The notes under the pieces: generated by a model
What the model was told of the DNA's origin: nothing
Database searches by the model: none
The model's input: only the letters and a program-made list of their open reading frames with translations
Assembly: GCA_036136335.1 (NCBI GenBank)
Contig: JAYZQT010000039.1
Location: 1-64,000 of the forward strand
Source of the DNA: JAYZQT01 sp036136335
Lineage (GTDB): Bacteria; Pseudomonadota; Alphaproteobacteria; MPNO01; UBA830
Length of the DNA stretch: 64,000 nt
Direction of reading: 5' to 3'
Part shown: piece by piece, positions 34,021-43,678 of the stretch
Numbering within the stretch: the stretch's first letter is position 1
Layout of the letters: every line of letters starts with the position of its first letter
Translations under genes and position numbers: made by a program

Positions 34021-35759
34021 GCGTCGATCCGGTTACCCTCGCTGTCATCAAAGGCAGGCTGGAACAGATTGCCGACGAGATGGACGTGACGTTGTTTCGC
34101 GCCGCGTTCAGTCCTGTCATTGCCGAGGCTCGTGATGCGTCGCATGGCATTTACGAGGCCGGCACAGGCGACACCCTGATCCAGGGAAAAGAAGGTCTGC
34201 CGATTTTTGTCGGTGTAATGTCCTTCGCTGTGAAAACTGGAATTGCCAAGGCGGAGGCTGACGGAGGTGCGGAAGATGGTGACCTCTGGATATTCAATGA
34301 TCCCTATGCAGGCGGCACCCATCTGTCGGATTTCAAGATTGTTAGGCCATATTTCCGGGACGGCGAGTTGTTCTGCTGGTTGTCTTCGGTTGGTCACTGG
34401 CACGACGTCGGCGGCGGGGTTCCGGGAAACTACAATCCGTCGGCAACCGACTGCTTCCAGGAAGGTTTCGTGATGCCGCCGGTGAAACTGATGGACAGGG
34501 GCGTTATCCGGCAAGATATCGTTGCGGTTTTGACGGCGAACAGCCGTCTGCCGGGCAGCTCTTACGGCGACCTAATGGGTCAGATAAATTCGCTCGACCT
34601 CGGTATTCGGCGGATGGACGACCTGCTCGATGATTACGGCAAGGACACGGTCTACAATGTGTTTGCCGAATTGAAAGAACGGTCTTCGCGTCAAATGCGC
34701 AGTTTGATTGGTGACCTGCCGGACGGCGTCTATTCGACTGAAGAATTTCTCGACAATGACGGGATTGAAGACGAACCGTTGAAGATAGCGCTTGATCTCA
34801 CGATCGACGGTGGCACGCTGACGTTTGATTTTTCCCGGTCAGCCGACGCCTGTGCCGGACCCATGAACATATCCAAAACCACGTCCATCGCGGCGACCTA
34901 CGTCGCGCTGAAGCATGTGTTCCGCGATGTACCGGCTAACGGTGGGGTACTTGAGCCGATCACCTTTCTCATTCCCGAAGGAAAAATCCTTTCGGCCGTC
35001 GCCCCGCGCCCCGTCGGTGGCTACACGGAGACGATTCTGCGGTTGATCGATATCGTATTCAGCACCTTCGCAAAGGTTGACCCCGAAATAGCCCCGGCCA
35101 ACGGCTACGGTACCATTAACGCGGTGTCCATGAACGGGCGCCGTCCGGATGAGGCGCACCCCTGGGTGTTCTTCACGTTTTTCGGGGGCGGTCTGGGCGG
35201 GCATTCCGACGGTGATGGACTGACCCATGGCAACGCGGCAATCTCGATGGCGACAATACCGCCAGCAGAAATTCTGGAAGCGGCCTTGCCGGTAATGTTC
35301 ACCCAATGGGCGGTGCGGCCCGACTCTGCCGGGCCCGGCATGCATCGTGGCGGTCTGGGGTCCATCTACGAGATTGAACTGCTCGACGAACGGGGAACCG
35401 GCTTCGTGTTCGCTGAACGAGGTCGTTTTCCACCACGTGGGACCGCTGGTGGCGGCGACGCCGCCCTAGACGTTGTGAGCTATGAACTCGACGACGGACG
35501 CCATGTTCCATCCATGACTTCCAAGGCAGTCGATATCCGATTGCGGAAAGGCAATCGTATACGCATCGAATCGCCGGGTGGTGGTGGCTATGGCCCTGCG
35601 TTGGAAAGAGACACTGGGGTTGTGGCCGAGGATGTGCGTCTTGGCTTCGTAAATCGGGAGAATGCCGCCATGCAATATGGCGTTGTCGTTGCCGATGATG
35701 GTTCTGTTGATGTGGAAAAAACCAAGAACGCGAGAGCCGCCATGGGGGCCAATAAATGA
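34017..35759 (+). CDS. hyuB: Hydantoinase B/oxoprolinase family subunit
   Basis: A 580-aa HyuB-type subunit. HyuA and HyuB together form ATP-dependent amidases such as N-methylhydantoinase, 5-oxoprolinase and caprolactamase; related pairs are acetone and acetophenone carboxylases. Visible signatures are IFNDPYAGGTHLSDF, VGHWHDVGGGVPGNYN and the late FAERGRFPPRGTAGG. Size matches the family. It is coupled upstream to the aconitase-type small subunit and downstream to hyuA through ATGA overlaps. Confidence 0.93.
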   Translation: MSVDPVTLAVIKGRLEQIADEMDVTLFRAAFSPVIAEARDASHGIYEAGTGDTLIQGKEGLPIFVGVMSFAVKTGIAKAEADGGAEDGDLWIFNDPYAGGTHLSDFKIVRPYFRDGELFCWLSSVGHWHDVGGGVPGNYNPSATDCFQEGFVMPPVKLMDRGVIRQDIVAVLTANSRLPGSSYGDLMGQINSLDLGIRRMDDLLDDYGKDTVYNVFAELKERSSRQMRSLIGDLPDGVYSTEEFLDNDGIEDEPLKIALDLTIDGGTLTFDFSRSADACAGPMNISKTTSIAATYVALKHVFRDVPANGGVLEPITFLIPEGKILSAVAPRPVGGYTETILRLIDIVFSTFAKVDPEIAPANGYGTINAVSMNGRRPDEAHPWVFFTFFGGGLGGHSDGDGLTHGNAAISMATIPPAEILEAALPVMFTQWAVRPDSAGPGMHRGGLGSIYEIELLDERGTGFVFAERGRFPPRGTAGGGDAALDVVSYELDDGRHVPSMTSKAVDIRLRKGNRIRIESPGGGGYGPALERDTGVVAEDVRLGFVNRENAAMQYGVVVADDGSVDVEKTKNARAAMGANK

Positions 35760-37810
35760 CCGGATCCCCCACCTCTATTGTCGGCGTTGATGTCGGTGGA
35801 ACCTTCACCGATATCTTCTGGCTTGATGAAGCGACCGGTGAATGCCGGGTGGAAAAAGTACCGTCGACGCCCGACGATCAATCCCGCGGGTTCATCGAAG
35901 GTGTCGTCGCCGGTGCAAGGAAAACCGGAATTTCTGCGCTTGCAAATATCGTTCACGGAACCACGGTTGGTACCAACGCGCTGTTGGAGCGCAAAGCCGC
36001 GAAAACCGGATTAATCACGACTGCTGGTTTCCGGGACGTTCTCGAACTGCGGCGCCGTGACCGACCAGAAATCTGGGGGCTTCGGGGTTCTTACACGCCG
36101 ATTATTCCCCGTGATATGCGGATTGAGGTAGAAGAACGCGTACTCGCTGACGGATCCGTCCGCACGCCAGTTGATATTCCGGCGGTTGCGGCCGCTGCGC
36201 AGCGATTGCTTGATTTGGGTGCGGAAGCTTTAGCCATTATGTTCGTAAATGCATACGCGAATGCCGAAAACGAGCGCGCCGCGCTCGAAGCCGCGCGTGC
36301 CGTATGGCCAAACGAACACATTACAGTTTCCAGCAATATTCTCCCGGAACTTCGCGAATTCGAGCGTGCTTCAACGACGGCCCTGAACGCCGCGCTTCAG
36401 CCGGTGATTGGACGTTATCTCCAAAACCTCGAAACATCGCTCAAAAGCTCGGGTTTTGAGGGCGATATCCTGATTGTTCAATCGAATGGCGGCGTGATGA
36501 GTGTTGACACCGCGCGGGAAGTGCCCGTTCGGACGGCCCTGTCAGGTCCGGCCGCGGGCGTTATTGCTGGGGCGCATATCGCAGGTGCGGCGGGAGTTCC
36601 GAATATCGTTACCTGCGATATGGGTGGAACCAGTTTTGACGTTGCCCTTGTCGCAGACGGTGAAAGTGCGCTGGCGGCGCAGACATCCATTGATTTTGGT
36701 CTTGTCGTGCGCACGCCGATGATCCAAATCACGACAATCGGCGCTGGTGGTGGTTCAATTGCTTGGGTGGACCGTGGCGGCATTCTGCAGGTAGGTCCGG
36801 AAAGTGCAGGGGCCAAACCGGGCCCGGCCTGTTACGGGCAGGGTAATAACCGGCCAACGGTGACGGACGCAAACGTTCTTCTGGGCCGGATCAACGCCGA
36901 CCGCCCGATTGGCGGCAAGATCGTAGCACTGGATGTGCACGCGGCAGCCAGCGCGGTCCGCAAACATGTTGGCGAGCCGCTGGGTCTTGACGATCTGGAC
37001 GCGGCTGAAGCGCTCATCCGTGTTGCCAACTCACGCATGGCTGGGGCCATTCGCCTGGTCTCGATCGAACGTGGTCACGATCCGCGAAAGTTTACTGCTA
37101 TGCCGTTCGGTGGCGGCGGTGCGCTGCATGCCGGTGCACTGGTACATGAGGTCGGCCTGGCGGGTGCTCTTGTGCCGCGGTTTCCTGGCGTGACCAGCGC
37201 TATTGGCTGCGTGATCGCCGACATGCGTCACGATTTCGTGCAGACCCTGAATAACCTGCTTGATGCACTCGATTTTTCTGCTCTGTCACATGAAATTGAT
37301 CGCCTTGTGGCGGACGGGAGGGCGCGACTCGCCGACGCTGGCGTAAAACTTGAAAAAATCGAGGAAATTGTGGAGCTCGACATGTTGTACGTTGGCCAAA
37401 CCCACACGGTGGCAACACCCATTTCCAAGGAAATCCGAAACGCTGAAGCCGTACAGGCTGCCTTTGAGGAATGTTATCGTCGTGATTATGGCCGCGTACT
37501 TGATGGCATTCCCTGCCGTGTCATGAATTTGCGGGTGTCGGTAATTGGATACCGGCCAAGCTTCGACCTGTCAGTTCTGGCGCCGTCGTCGGAGGCTACG
37601 CTTGATGACGCGGAACGTACTAGCCGACAGGTTTATGCGCAGGGCGCCTGGCACGATGCACGTGTATACGATCGTCTGTTATTGCCTGTCGGCGCCGTGA
37701 TCGCGGGTCCCGCAATTCTGGAACAGGCGGACGCCACGACGTTTATCGATCCGGGTCTTGCCGGCAGGGTGGATGATTATGGAAATGTGATCGTCGAACG
37801 CAAAAAATGA
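35756..37810 (+). CDS. hyuA: Hydantoinase A/oxoprolinase family subunit (ATP-binding)
   Basis: A 684-aa HyuA-type subunit with the actin-like ATPase start GVDVGGTFTDIFWLD, the HGTTVGTNALLER segment, SGPAAGVIAGAHIAG and the second phosphate motif CDMGGTSFDVAL. This subunit phosphorylates the amide or carbonyl oxygen, and HyuB completes hydrolysis or carboxylation. With no carboxylase gamma-subunit nearby, cyclic-amide hydrolysis is more likely than ketone carboxylation. Overlaps hyuB and the next flavoprotein by four bases each. Confidence 0.93.
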   Translation: MTGSPTSIVGVDVGGTFTDIFWLDEATGECRVEKVPSTPDDQSRGFIEGVVAGARKTGISALANIVHGTTVGTNALLERKAAKTGLITTAGFRDVLELRRRDRPEIWGLRGSYTPIIPRDMRIEVEERVLADGSVRTPVDIPAVAAAAQRLLDLGAEALAIMFVNAYANAENERAALEAARAVWPNEHITVSSNILPELREFERASTTALNAALQPVIGRYLQNLETSLKSSGFEGDILIVQSNGGVMSVDTAREVPVRTALSGPAAGVIAGAHIAGAAGVPNIVTCDMGGTSFDVALVADGESALAAQTSIDFGLVVRTPMIQITTIGAGGGSIAWVDRGGILQVGPESAGAKPGPACYGQGNNRPTVTDANVLLGRINADRPIGGKIVALDVHAAASAVRKHVGEPLGLDDLDAAEALIRVANSRMAGAIRLVSIERGHDPRKFTAMPFGGGGALHAGALVHEVGLAGALVPRFPGVTSAIGCVIADMRHDFVQTLNNLLDALDFSALSHEIDRLVADGRARLADAGVKLEKIEEIVELDMLYVGQTHTVATPISKEIRNAEAVQAAFEECYRRDYGRVLDGIPCRVMNLRVSVIGYRPSFDLSVLAPSSEATLDDAERTSRQVYAQGAWHDARVYDRLLLPVGAVIAGPAILEQADATTFIDPGLAGRVDDYGNVIVERKK

Positions 37811-39216
37811 CGGTTATTTTTGACGACAATTCCACGTTCGATTCTGAGGTAGCAGTGATAATTGTCGGTGCAGGCGCATGCGGGATCGTTGCCGCGTTGA
37901 CCGCCCGGGAAGCCGGCGCCGACGTGCTGGTGATTGAGCGGGATGAAGTTCCGCAGGGGTCTACGGCGCTGTCATCGGGCATGATTCCCGCCTGCAACAC
38001 CCATTTCCAGCGCGAGCGTGGCATTGAAGACTCGGTTGCACAACTTGCAGCGGACATTCAAAGGAAATCCCAGGGCAACGCTGACTCTGGAATTGTCAAT
38101 GCCGTTTGTCGGGAATCCGGCCCCGCGATCGAATGGCTGACTGACCATCATAAGGTGCCCTTGCAACTGGTTGATGGGTTCATGTATCCAGGGCACAGCG
38201 TTCTTCGGATGCATGCGCCGCCGTCCAAGACCGGTGCCGAACTCATCGGCGCGCTGACCAATGCGGCTTCGGCGGCTGATATCGATATTTTTACCAGCGC
38301 TCGGGTGACATGTTTGATCGCCGGCAGTGACCGCAAAATCCGGGGTATAGAGGTCGAACGCCCGGATGGTTCAGTTGATAGGGTCGGTTGCAAAGCGTTG
38401 GTGCTGGCCTGCAACGGCTATGGCGGTAACCCGGATATGGTGCGGAAGTACATCCCGGAGATTGCTATAGCCGCCTTCGCGGGTCATATCGGCAACCAGG
38501 GTGATGCGATTATGTGGGGTCGGGCACTAGGTGCCGGTATTTCGGATATGGGCGCTTACCAGGGACATGGGTCCTGGGCGTCACCACACGGGATGCTGAT
38601 AACGTGGGCGGTGATGACAGAGGGTGGTATCCAAGTAAATACAGATGCTCTCCGTTTTTCCAATGAACACCAGGGTTATTCGGAAGCTGCGGTCGATGTG
38701 CTGGCCCAGCCGGGTAGCGTGGCTTGGAACATTTACGACAAGCGCATTCATGATCTGGGCATGACGTTTCAGGATTACCGTGACGCAGAGAAAACGGGCG
38801 CCATCCGCCACGGTGTAGATGTGGTGGACCTTGCGGTGGCATGTGGGCTCGATACTGCCGGGATCGCACGGACCCTTTCGGATTGTGCAGGGTACGCGGC
38901 AGGGAGAGAAAAATGTGCATTCGGGCGAGATTTCACTACCAAGCCGGCGCTGGAGGCCCCCTATTACGGCATCTGCGTTACAGGTGCGCTTTTCCATACC
39001 CAGGGCGGCCTCGCGATAGATCCTGACGCACGGGTTCTCCGGGAAGATGGTTCTGCGTTACCCAACTTGTTTGCCGGCGGCGGCGCCGCTCGCGGTGTTT
39101 CAGGGAACGCGGTCTGGGGCTATCTGTCCGGGAACGGGCTGCTGACGGCGGTCACGCTTGGACGGATCGCCGGGCGCGGGGCAGCTATGTCAGTTCAACA
39201 TGAACATGGGTATTGA
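37807..39216 (+). CDS. FAD-dependent oxidoreductase (fumarate reductase/tricarballylate dehydrogenase type)
   Basis: A 469-aa flavoprotein with the N-terminal fold VIIVGAGACGIVAALTA, the FAD-contact STALSSGMIPACNT and the C-terminal LFAGGGAARGVSGNAVWGYLSGNG. It belongs to the same superfamily as the gene at 29720 but is about 100 residues shorter and clearly another branch, closer to succinate/tricarballylate dehydrogenase flavoproteins. It could reduce or desaturate an acidic ring-opened product. It is coupled to hyuA by ATGA. Confidence 0.87.
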   Translation: MTVIFDDNSTFDSEVAVIIVGAGACGIVAALTAREAGADVLVIERDEVPQGSTALSSGMIPACNTHFQRERGIEDSVAQLAADIQRKSQGNADSGIVNAVCRESGPAIEWLTDHHKVPLQLVDGFMYPGHSVLRMHAPPSKTGAELIGALTNAASAADIDIFTSARVTCLIAGSDRKIRGIEVERPDGSVDRVGCKALVLACNGYGGNPDMVRKYIPEIAIAAFAGHIGNQGDAIMWGRALGAGISDMGAYQGHGSWASPHGMLITWAVMTEGGIQVNTDALRFSNEHQGYSEAAVDVLAQPGSVAWNIYDKRIHDLGMTFQDYRDAEKTGAIRHGVDVVDLAVACGLDTAGIARTLSDCAGYAAGREKCAFGRDFTTKPALEAPYYGICVTGALFHTQGGLAIDPDARVLREDGSALPNLFAGGGAARGVSGNAVWGYLSGNGLLTAVTLGRIAGRGAAMSVQHEHGY

Positions 39217-39287
39217 TTATCACCATACGCTGGCGTACGGGTTTGGTCATATCACCATATTCTATAAACAGGCCGTGAAGGCAAGCA

Positions 39288-39824
39288 ATGCAGTTTGAGA
39301 AAATCGGAAAACCCCTGCGTCGCCGGGAGGACACCCGGCTGCTGAAAGGTCGGGGACTATTTTGCGACGATTGGGCGATTGAAGGCCAGACGCATATGAT
39401 TGTAGTACGGTCAACCCATGCCCATGCACTCCTGAACGCTATTGATGTTTCGGACGCAAAGGCCATGCTTGGGGTGTTGGGAATTTTCACTGGTGTGGAT
39501 TGTATTGCTGATTGCCTTTCGCCAATACCACACAATCCAATGCCGTCGACCAAGTATGATCAGAAGCTCCATGGACCGAGTGAATCGGAGCCGTTTATCG
39601 GGAATCATATTTTGCTCCCCGCCGACAAGGCGCGGTATGTCGGTGAAGCGTTGGCGGTGGTCGTTGCGGAAACGCGGGGCCAGGCCGAAGATGCCGCATT
39701 GTGGCACGGATTTTCCAAGATGTTGCGCAAATGTGTCAGAAATCTACCCCATCCGAGTGTCTGCACGGTCCCATACAGGCCATTTGACATCCGTGCACTA
39801 CCACATTCTGACGGATGTATATAA
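39288..39824 (+). pseudogene. Truncated CoxL-type molybdenum hydroxylase large subunit
   Basis: The first ~137 codons read as a good N-terminus of a xanthine dehydrogenase/CO dehydrogenase large subunit: FEKIGKPLRRREDTRLLKGRG, then RSTHAHALL and KARYVGEALAVVVAETRGQAEDAA. At about 39699 similarity ends abruptly; where ELIDVDYE-like sequence should follow the frame gives unrelated residues and stops at 39824. More than 600 codons are missing. The intact homologue lies at 41247-43652. A deletion of a duplicated or replaced large subunit is the simplest reading. Confidence 0.8.
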
Positions 39825-39896
39825 ATTGCTAGTATCTCGTCTCATGTTGCCTCCAACGGCACATTTTAAACCTGTTGAAATTAGGGGCCCATCTCA

Positions 39897-40766
39897 ATGA
39901 AAGCCGCCACCTTTGACTATATTCGGGCTAGTTCTGTCGACGAGATCTGCAGGTTGCTCGCAGATGCCGGCGACGAAGAAAGAAAAATTATCGCTGGGGG
40001 ACAGACGCTAGTACCCCTTATGGCCATGAGAATGGCCCGCCCCGATTTGCTGATTGATATCAACGATGTGACGGAATTGATTGGAATTCGGAATTGTGGT
40101 CATCACATCTCATTCGGAGCCGGAACGAGACAACGCGCAATCGAGCGCTCAGAAGTGGTGTCTGATTGCCTGCCGCTGTTGGCCAAAGCCGTGCGCAATG
40201 TCGGGCATTTACAGACGCGGAACCGGGGTACGATCGGCGGTAGCATCGTGCACGGTGACCCGTCGGCCGAAATCGCGCTCGCCGCGCTCGCGCTCGATGC
40301 GAAACTGGCACTGCGCGATCTGTCAGGGACAACGGAGATATCTGTCGATGGATTTTTTGAAGCGGCGATGGTGACAAATATCGAACCACAGCAATTGCTG
40401 ACCGAGATCAGGATTCCGGTTTGGCAGGGCGATCGGGTCGGGACCGGGTTTCACGAAACTGCAAGCCGCCATGGGGACTTTGCCATCGTCGCCGCGGCGG
40501 CTCAGGTTCAAATATCAGATTCAGGATTGGTTTCGCGGGCCGCCATTACGGTCGGCGGCGCTGCACCGTCGGCGGTGAAACTGCGATCTCTGGAAACGGC
40601 ACTTGTTGGGGTCTCACAGGACGACATTGATGTGCCGGCGAATTTGGTAGACCAGGATATAAACCCTGACACGGATGTCCATGCAACCGCGTCCTACCGA
40701 AAGCGTGTGGCGCGCACACTGGTATCTCGGGCGTTAGCCGATGCGGTCGAGGAGGCCGGCAAATGA
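39897..40766 (+). CDS. Molybdenum hydroxylase FAD subunit (CoxM/NdhF-like)
   Basis: A 289-aa medium subunit that passes electrons between the 2Fe-2S clusters and the acceptor through FAD. It shows the two FAD motifs AGGQTLVPLMAMR (about residues 38-50) and TIGGSIVHGDPSAE (about 110-123), and the C-terminal CO-dehydrogenase flavoprotein domain. AGGGG is upstream of the ATG. Order M-S-L with four- and eight-base overlaps to the next genes is the usual heterotrimer arrangement. Confidence 0.93.
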   Translation: MKAATFDYIRASSVDEICRLLADAGDEERKIIAGGQTLVPLMAMRMARPDLLIDINDVTELIGIRNCGHHISFGAGTRQRAIERSEVVSDCLPLLAKAVRNVGHLQTRNRGTIGGSIVHGDPSAEIALAALALDAKLALRDLSGTTEISVDGFFEAAMVTNIEPQQLLTEIRIPVWQGDRVGTGFHETASRHGDFAIVAAAAQVQISDSGLVSRAAITVGGAAPSAVKLRSLETALVGVSQDDIDVPANLVDQDINPDTDVHATASYRKRVARTLVSRALADAVEEAGK

Positions 40767-41254
40767 CCGAGATCGAGATCACACTGAACGTCAACGGAAA
40801 AAACCGAACCGTTTCGGTGCCGCCCCGGATGACCCTGGTCGACTGCCTGCGCGATTTGCTACGTCTCACCGGCACCCATGTTGGCTGTGAACACGGAATC
40901 TGCGGGGCCTGCTCGGTGATGCTGGATGATGAGCCTATCCGGTCCTGCCTTATGTTTGCGGTGCAGGCTGAAGGTCATGAAATCATGACTGTTGAAGGTT
41001 TGCTTGGGGAAAACGGAGAACTTAGTGATTTGCAGGATTCATTCTGGGAATGTCACGCGATGCAGTGCGGCTATTGCACCCCCGGCATGCTGGTCGCCAG
41101 CGAGGCACTTCTCAACGAGATTCCGGATCCCTCCCAATACGATATCAGGGAAGCGATCAGCGGCAATCTTTGCCGCTGTACGGGGTATCAGCAGATTATT
41201 GAGGCTGTTCAGATGGCCGCCAAACGTCGTCGGGAAGCGGCATCACATGGTTGA
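40763..41254 (+). CDS. Molybdenum hydroxylase 2Fe-2S subunit (CoxS-like)
   Basis: A 163-aa small subunit with both iron-sulfur clusters: plant-ferredoxin type (Cys42, Cys47, Cys50 and Cys62 in CEHGICGAC and IRSC) and the alpha-helical type (Cys102, Cys105 in QCGYCTPG and Cys137, Cys139 in NLCRCTG). Nothing is missing. It is overlapped by four bases with the FAD subunit and by eight with the large subunit. Confidence 0.96.
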   Translation: MTEIEITLNVNGKNRTVSVPPRMTLVDCLRDLLRLTGTHVGCEHGICGACSVMLDDEPIRSCLMFAVQAEGHEIMTVEGLLGENGELSDLQDSFWECHAMQCGYCTPGMLVASEALLNEIPDPSQYDIREAISGNLCRCTGYQQIIEAVQMAAKRRREAASHG

Positions 41255-43652
41255 AACACCGGCGAAGCTTCCTAACTACCGCTATGTGGCGCGTAAGCGC
41301 CGCACCAAGGAAGATTACCGTTTTGTCAGCGGTCGCGGTAAGTTTGTTGCGGATGTCGACGTACCGGGAATGAAACATGTGGCCGTATTGCCCAGCCCGC
41401 ATCCGCGCGCCAATATCCTCGGTATCAATACCAATGCCGCGCTCGCCCTGCCGGGTGTGCATTATGTGCTGACCGGCGATGAGCTGAGCAAAGAGACAAA
41501 TTCGCTATTCCACGGGCTCGATCTGCCCGATATCAAATGGCATCCGCTCGCCGTCGGGATGACGCGATACGCTGGCGAATGGGTTGCTGCCGTTGTCGCC
41601 GATTCCCGTTACATCGCGGAGGATGCTGCCGAGCTTATCGACGTTGAATATGAGTCACTGCCGGCTGCGATCGACTCAGAAAAAATGCTGGATGAGGATC
41701 AACCCCTCGTGCACCCAGCGCACGGCTCGAACGTGCTATTTCGGAAAACATGGCAATGGGGACCGGTTCCTGAGGATTTTGCAGCCATGCCGAATACGGT
41801 GACTTACCGTGCGCGCTGGGGGAGGTCCTCGACGGTGCCTATCGAGACCTTCGGCGTAGTCGCAAAGTGGGACGACATCCATGATATCATGGATGTTTGG
41901 GCCTCCATACAGATGCCCCAATACCAGGACCAGATTGCGGCGGCTATTGGTATCCCGATGAACCAGGTTCGTGTACACAATGATGTCGATGTCGGTGGAT
42001 CGTACGGTGTGAAACGCGGCATCAAGCACACTGTTATGGTCAGCTATCTGTCCAGAAAACTTGGCTTTCCGGTGCGGTTTATCGAAGATCGACTGGACAA
42101 TATGTCGGGTGGTGATGCTCATGGGCCTGACCGAATTTTTGATGTCACGATGGCGTTCGATAATGACGGAGTCATAAAATCGCTCAAAATACGGGCGCTA
42201 GACGATGTCGGCGCGTATCCTGGCCGCGCGCCGCTGCAGCTCGGAAAACCGATCACCGCGCTGTGCGGTCCGTACCGGGTCAATTCAATCGAATATGAGG
42301 CGATCGCGGTAACGTCGAACAAAACCGGTCAGGTGCCGGTACGCGGTTTTGGTCAGTCACCTACAAATTTTGCAATCGAGACGGGCGTTGATTGTGTGGC
42401 CAGGTATCTCGGGCTCGACAGGGTCGAGGTCCGCAGGCGTAACCTGGTCCGCAAGGACGAATTTCCGTGGAAAATTCCACCGGGATCGCACTACGATTCC
42501 GGCGATTTTCATTCGGTGCTTGAAAGCGCCCTGGATACGTCGAACTGGGATGATCTGATTACGCGACGTGATGACCTGCGGGCGAAAGGTCGTTTGGCCG
42601 GTGTGGGGATTTCAACATGTCTGGAGCCTGGCGGCGGGAATAATATTTTCGAGTACCTTTTTAACCCCAAGCTCGAAATTACAACTTTCGTCGAATCCGT
42701 TCTCATCAAGGTCGAGCCGACCGGAGCCATTACCGCGATGATGTGCACGACCACATCCGGACAGGGCCACGAGACACTGGTTTCGACGATTGCCGGTGAG
42801 GAGCTCGAACGTGATCCAGATACGATCCGGGTCTTGCACGCGGACTCTCTGGAATCTTTGCCTACCCGAAGCCCCGTGGCGAGCCGCATGGCAATCGTGC
42901 TGGGTACAGCGACGTCGATGGCTGCGCGCGAGATCAAAGGCAAGATGATCACAATTGCGGCCCATGATCTAGGAGTTGAAAAAGATCAGATAGAGTATGC
43001 CGATGGTGAGTTTACGGTCCGCGGTGAACCGTCTCGTAAGCTGGTGTGGACAGATATCTGTCATATGGCCCACAAACAGTTTCACCGCATGCCACCCGGA
43101 CATGAGCTGGGGCTTCAGGCCTATTCGGTGCAGCAGGTACCGGGTGCGGGGAAACTGCCAAATGACAAAAATGAAGTACCTCTTTATCCCTGTTTTTCAT
43201 TCCAGGCCCATGTGCCGCTGGTCGAGATTGACCCCGACACCGGCAAGGTGAAGGTACACGATTATTTTATCGGCCATGACTGCGGCACGGCAATCAATCC
43301 GGATATTGTCCGGGGCATGATCATCGGCGGTGTTGCACATGGTATCGGCGCCGCACTCTATGAAAAGTTTGAATACGATGCCGACGGTCAGCTTCTCGCC
43401 GGTACTTTTGTCGATTACCTGTTGCCGTCGGCTCATGAAATACCGCCGGTAACCGATATTGAACACTGCACGCCGTCTCCGATGACATCGCTCGGCCAGA
43501 AGGGCTCGGGTGAAGGTGGATACCTTGGTGCACCAGCGGCAATTGCGTCTGCAGTCAATGATGCGCTTGCACCATATGATATTGAGCTAAGTGAACTGCC
43601 AATCAGGGCCCGCGATATTGAAGCGGCGCTGCACGAAAGATCCAAACATTGA
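41247..43652 (+). CDS. Molybdenum hydroxylase large catalytic subunit (CoxL/XdhB type)
   Basis: Molybdopterin-cytosine-dinucleotide-type catalytic subunit (801 aa from ATG 41247). Family features are the N-terminal FVSGRGKFVADVDVPG, the domain-2 motif DVGGSYGVKRG, the active-site loop PVRGFGQSPTNFAIE (not the AYRxCSFR loop of CO dehydrogenase, so not a CODH), and the C-terminal catalytic Glu in GSGEGGYLGAPAAIA. Such enzymes hydroxylate N-heterocycles or aldehydes using water. The frame is open from 40992 inside the small-subunit gene, but this is overprinted sequence. Confidence 0.94.
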   Translation: MVETPAKLPNYRYVARKRRTKEDYRFVSGRGKFVADVDVPGMKHVAVLPSPHPRANILGINTNAALALPGVHYVLTGDELSKETNSLFHGLDLPDIKWHPLAVGMTRYAGEWVAAVVADSRYIAEDAAELIDVEYESLPAAIDSEKMLDEDQPLVHPAHGSNVLFRKTWQWGPVPEDFAAMPNTVTYRARWGRSSTVPIETFGVVAKWDDIHDIMDVWASIQMPQYQDQIAAAIGIPMNQVRVHNDVDVGGSYGVKRGIKHTVMVSYLSRKLGFPVRFIEDRLDNMSGGDAHGPDRIFDVTMAFDNDGVIKSLKIRALDDVGAYPGRAPLQLGKPITALCGPYRVNSIEYEAIAVTSNKTGQVPVRGFGQSPTNFAIETGVDCVARYLGLDRVEVRRRNLVRKDEFPWKIPPGSHYDSGDFHSVLESALDTSNWDDLITRRDDLRAKGRLAGVGISTCLEPGGGNNIFEYLFNPKLEITTFVESVLIKVEPTGAITAMMCTTTSGQGHETLVSTIAGEELERDPDTIRVLHADSLESLPTRSPVASRMAIVLGTATSMAAREIKGKMITIAAHDLGVEKDQIEYADGEFTVRGEPSRKLVWTDICHMAHKQFHRMPPGHELGLQAYSVQQVPGAGKLPNDKNEVPLYPCFSFQAHVPLVEIDPDTGKVKVHDYFIGHDCGTAINPDIVRGMIIGGVAHGIGAALYEKFEYDADGQLLAGTFVDYLLPSAHEIPPVTDIEHCTPSPMTSLGQKGSGEGGYLGAPAAIASAVNDALAPYDIELSELPIRARDIEAALHERSKH

Positions 43653-43678
43653 TGTTAACTGACCAACGGGAGCCTAAA

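Noticed and set aside
40992..41246. 85-codon extension of CoxL upstream of 41247
   Set aside because: Runs through the CoxS gene in another frame; family members start near the Met at 41247.
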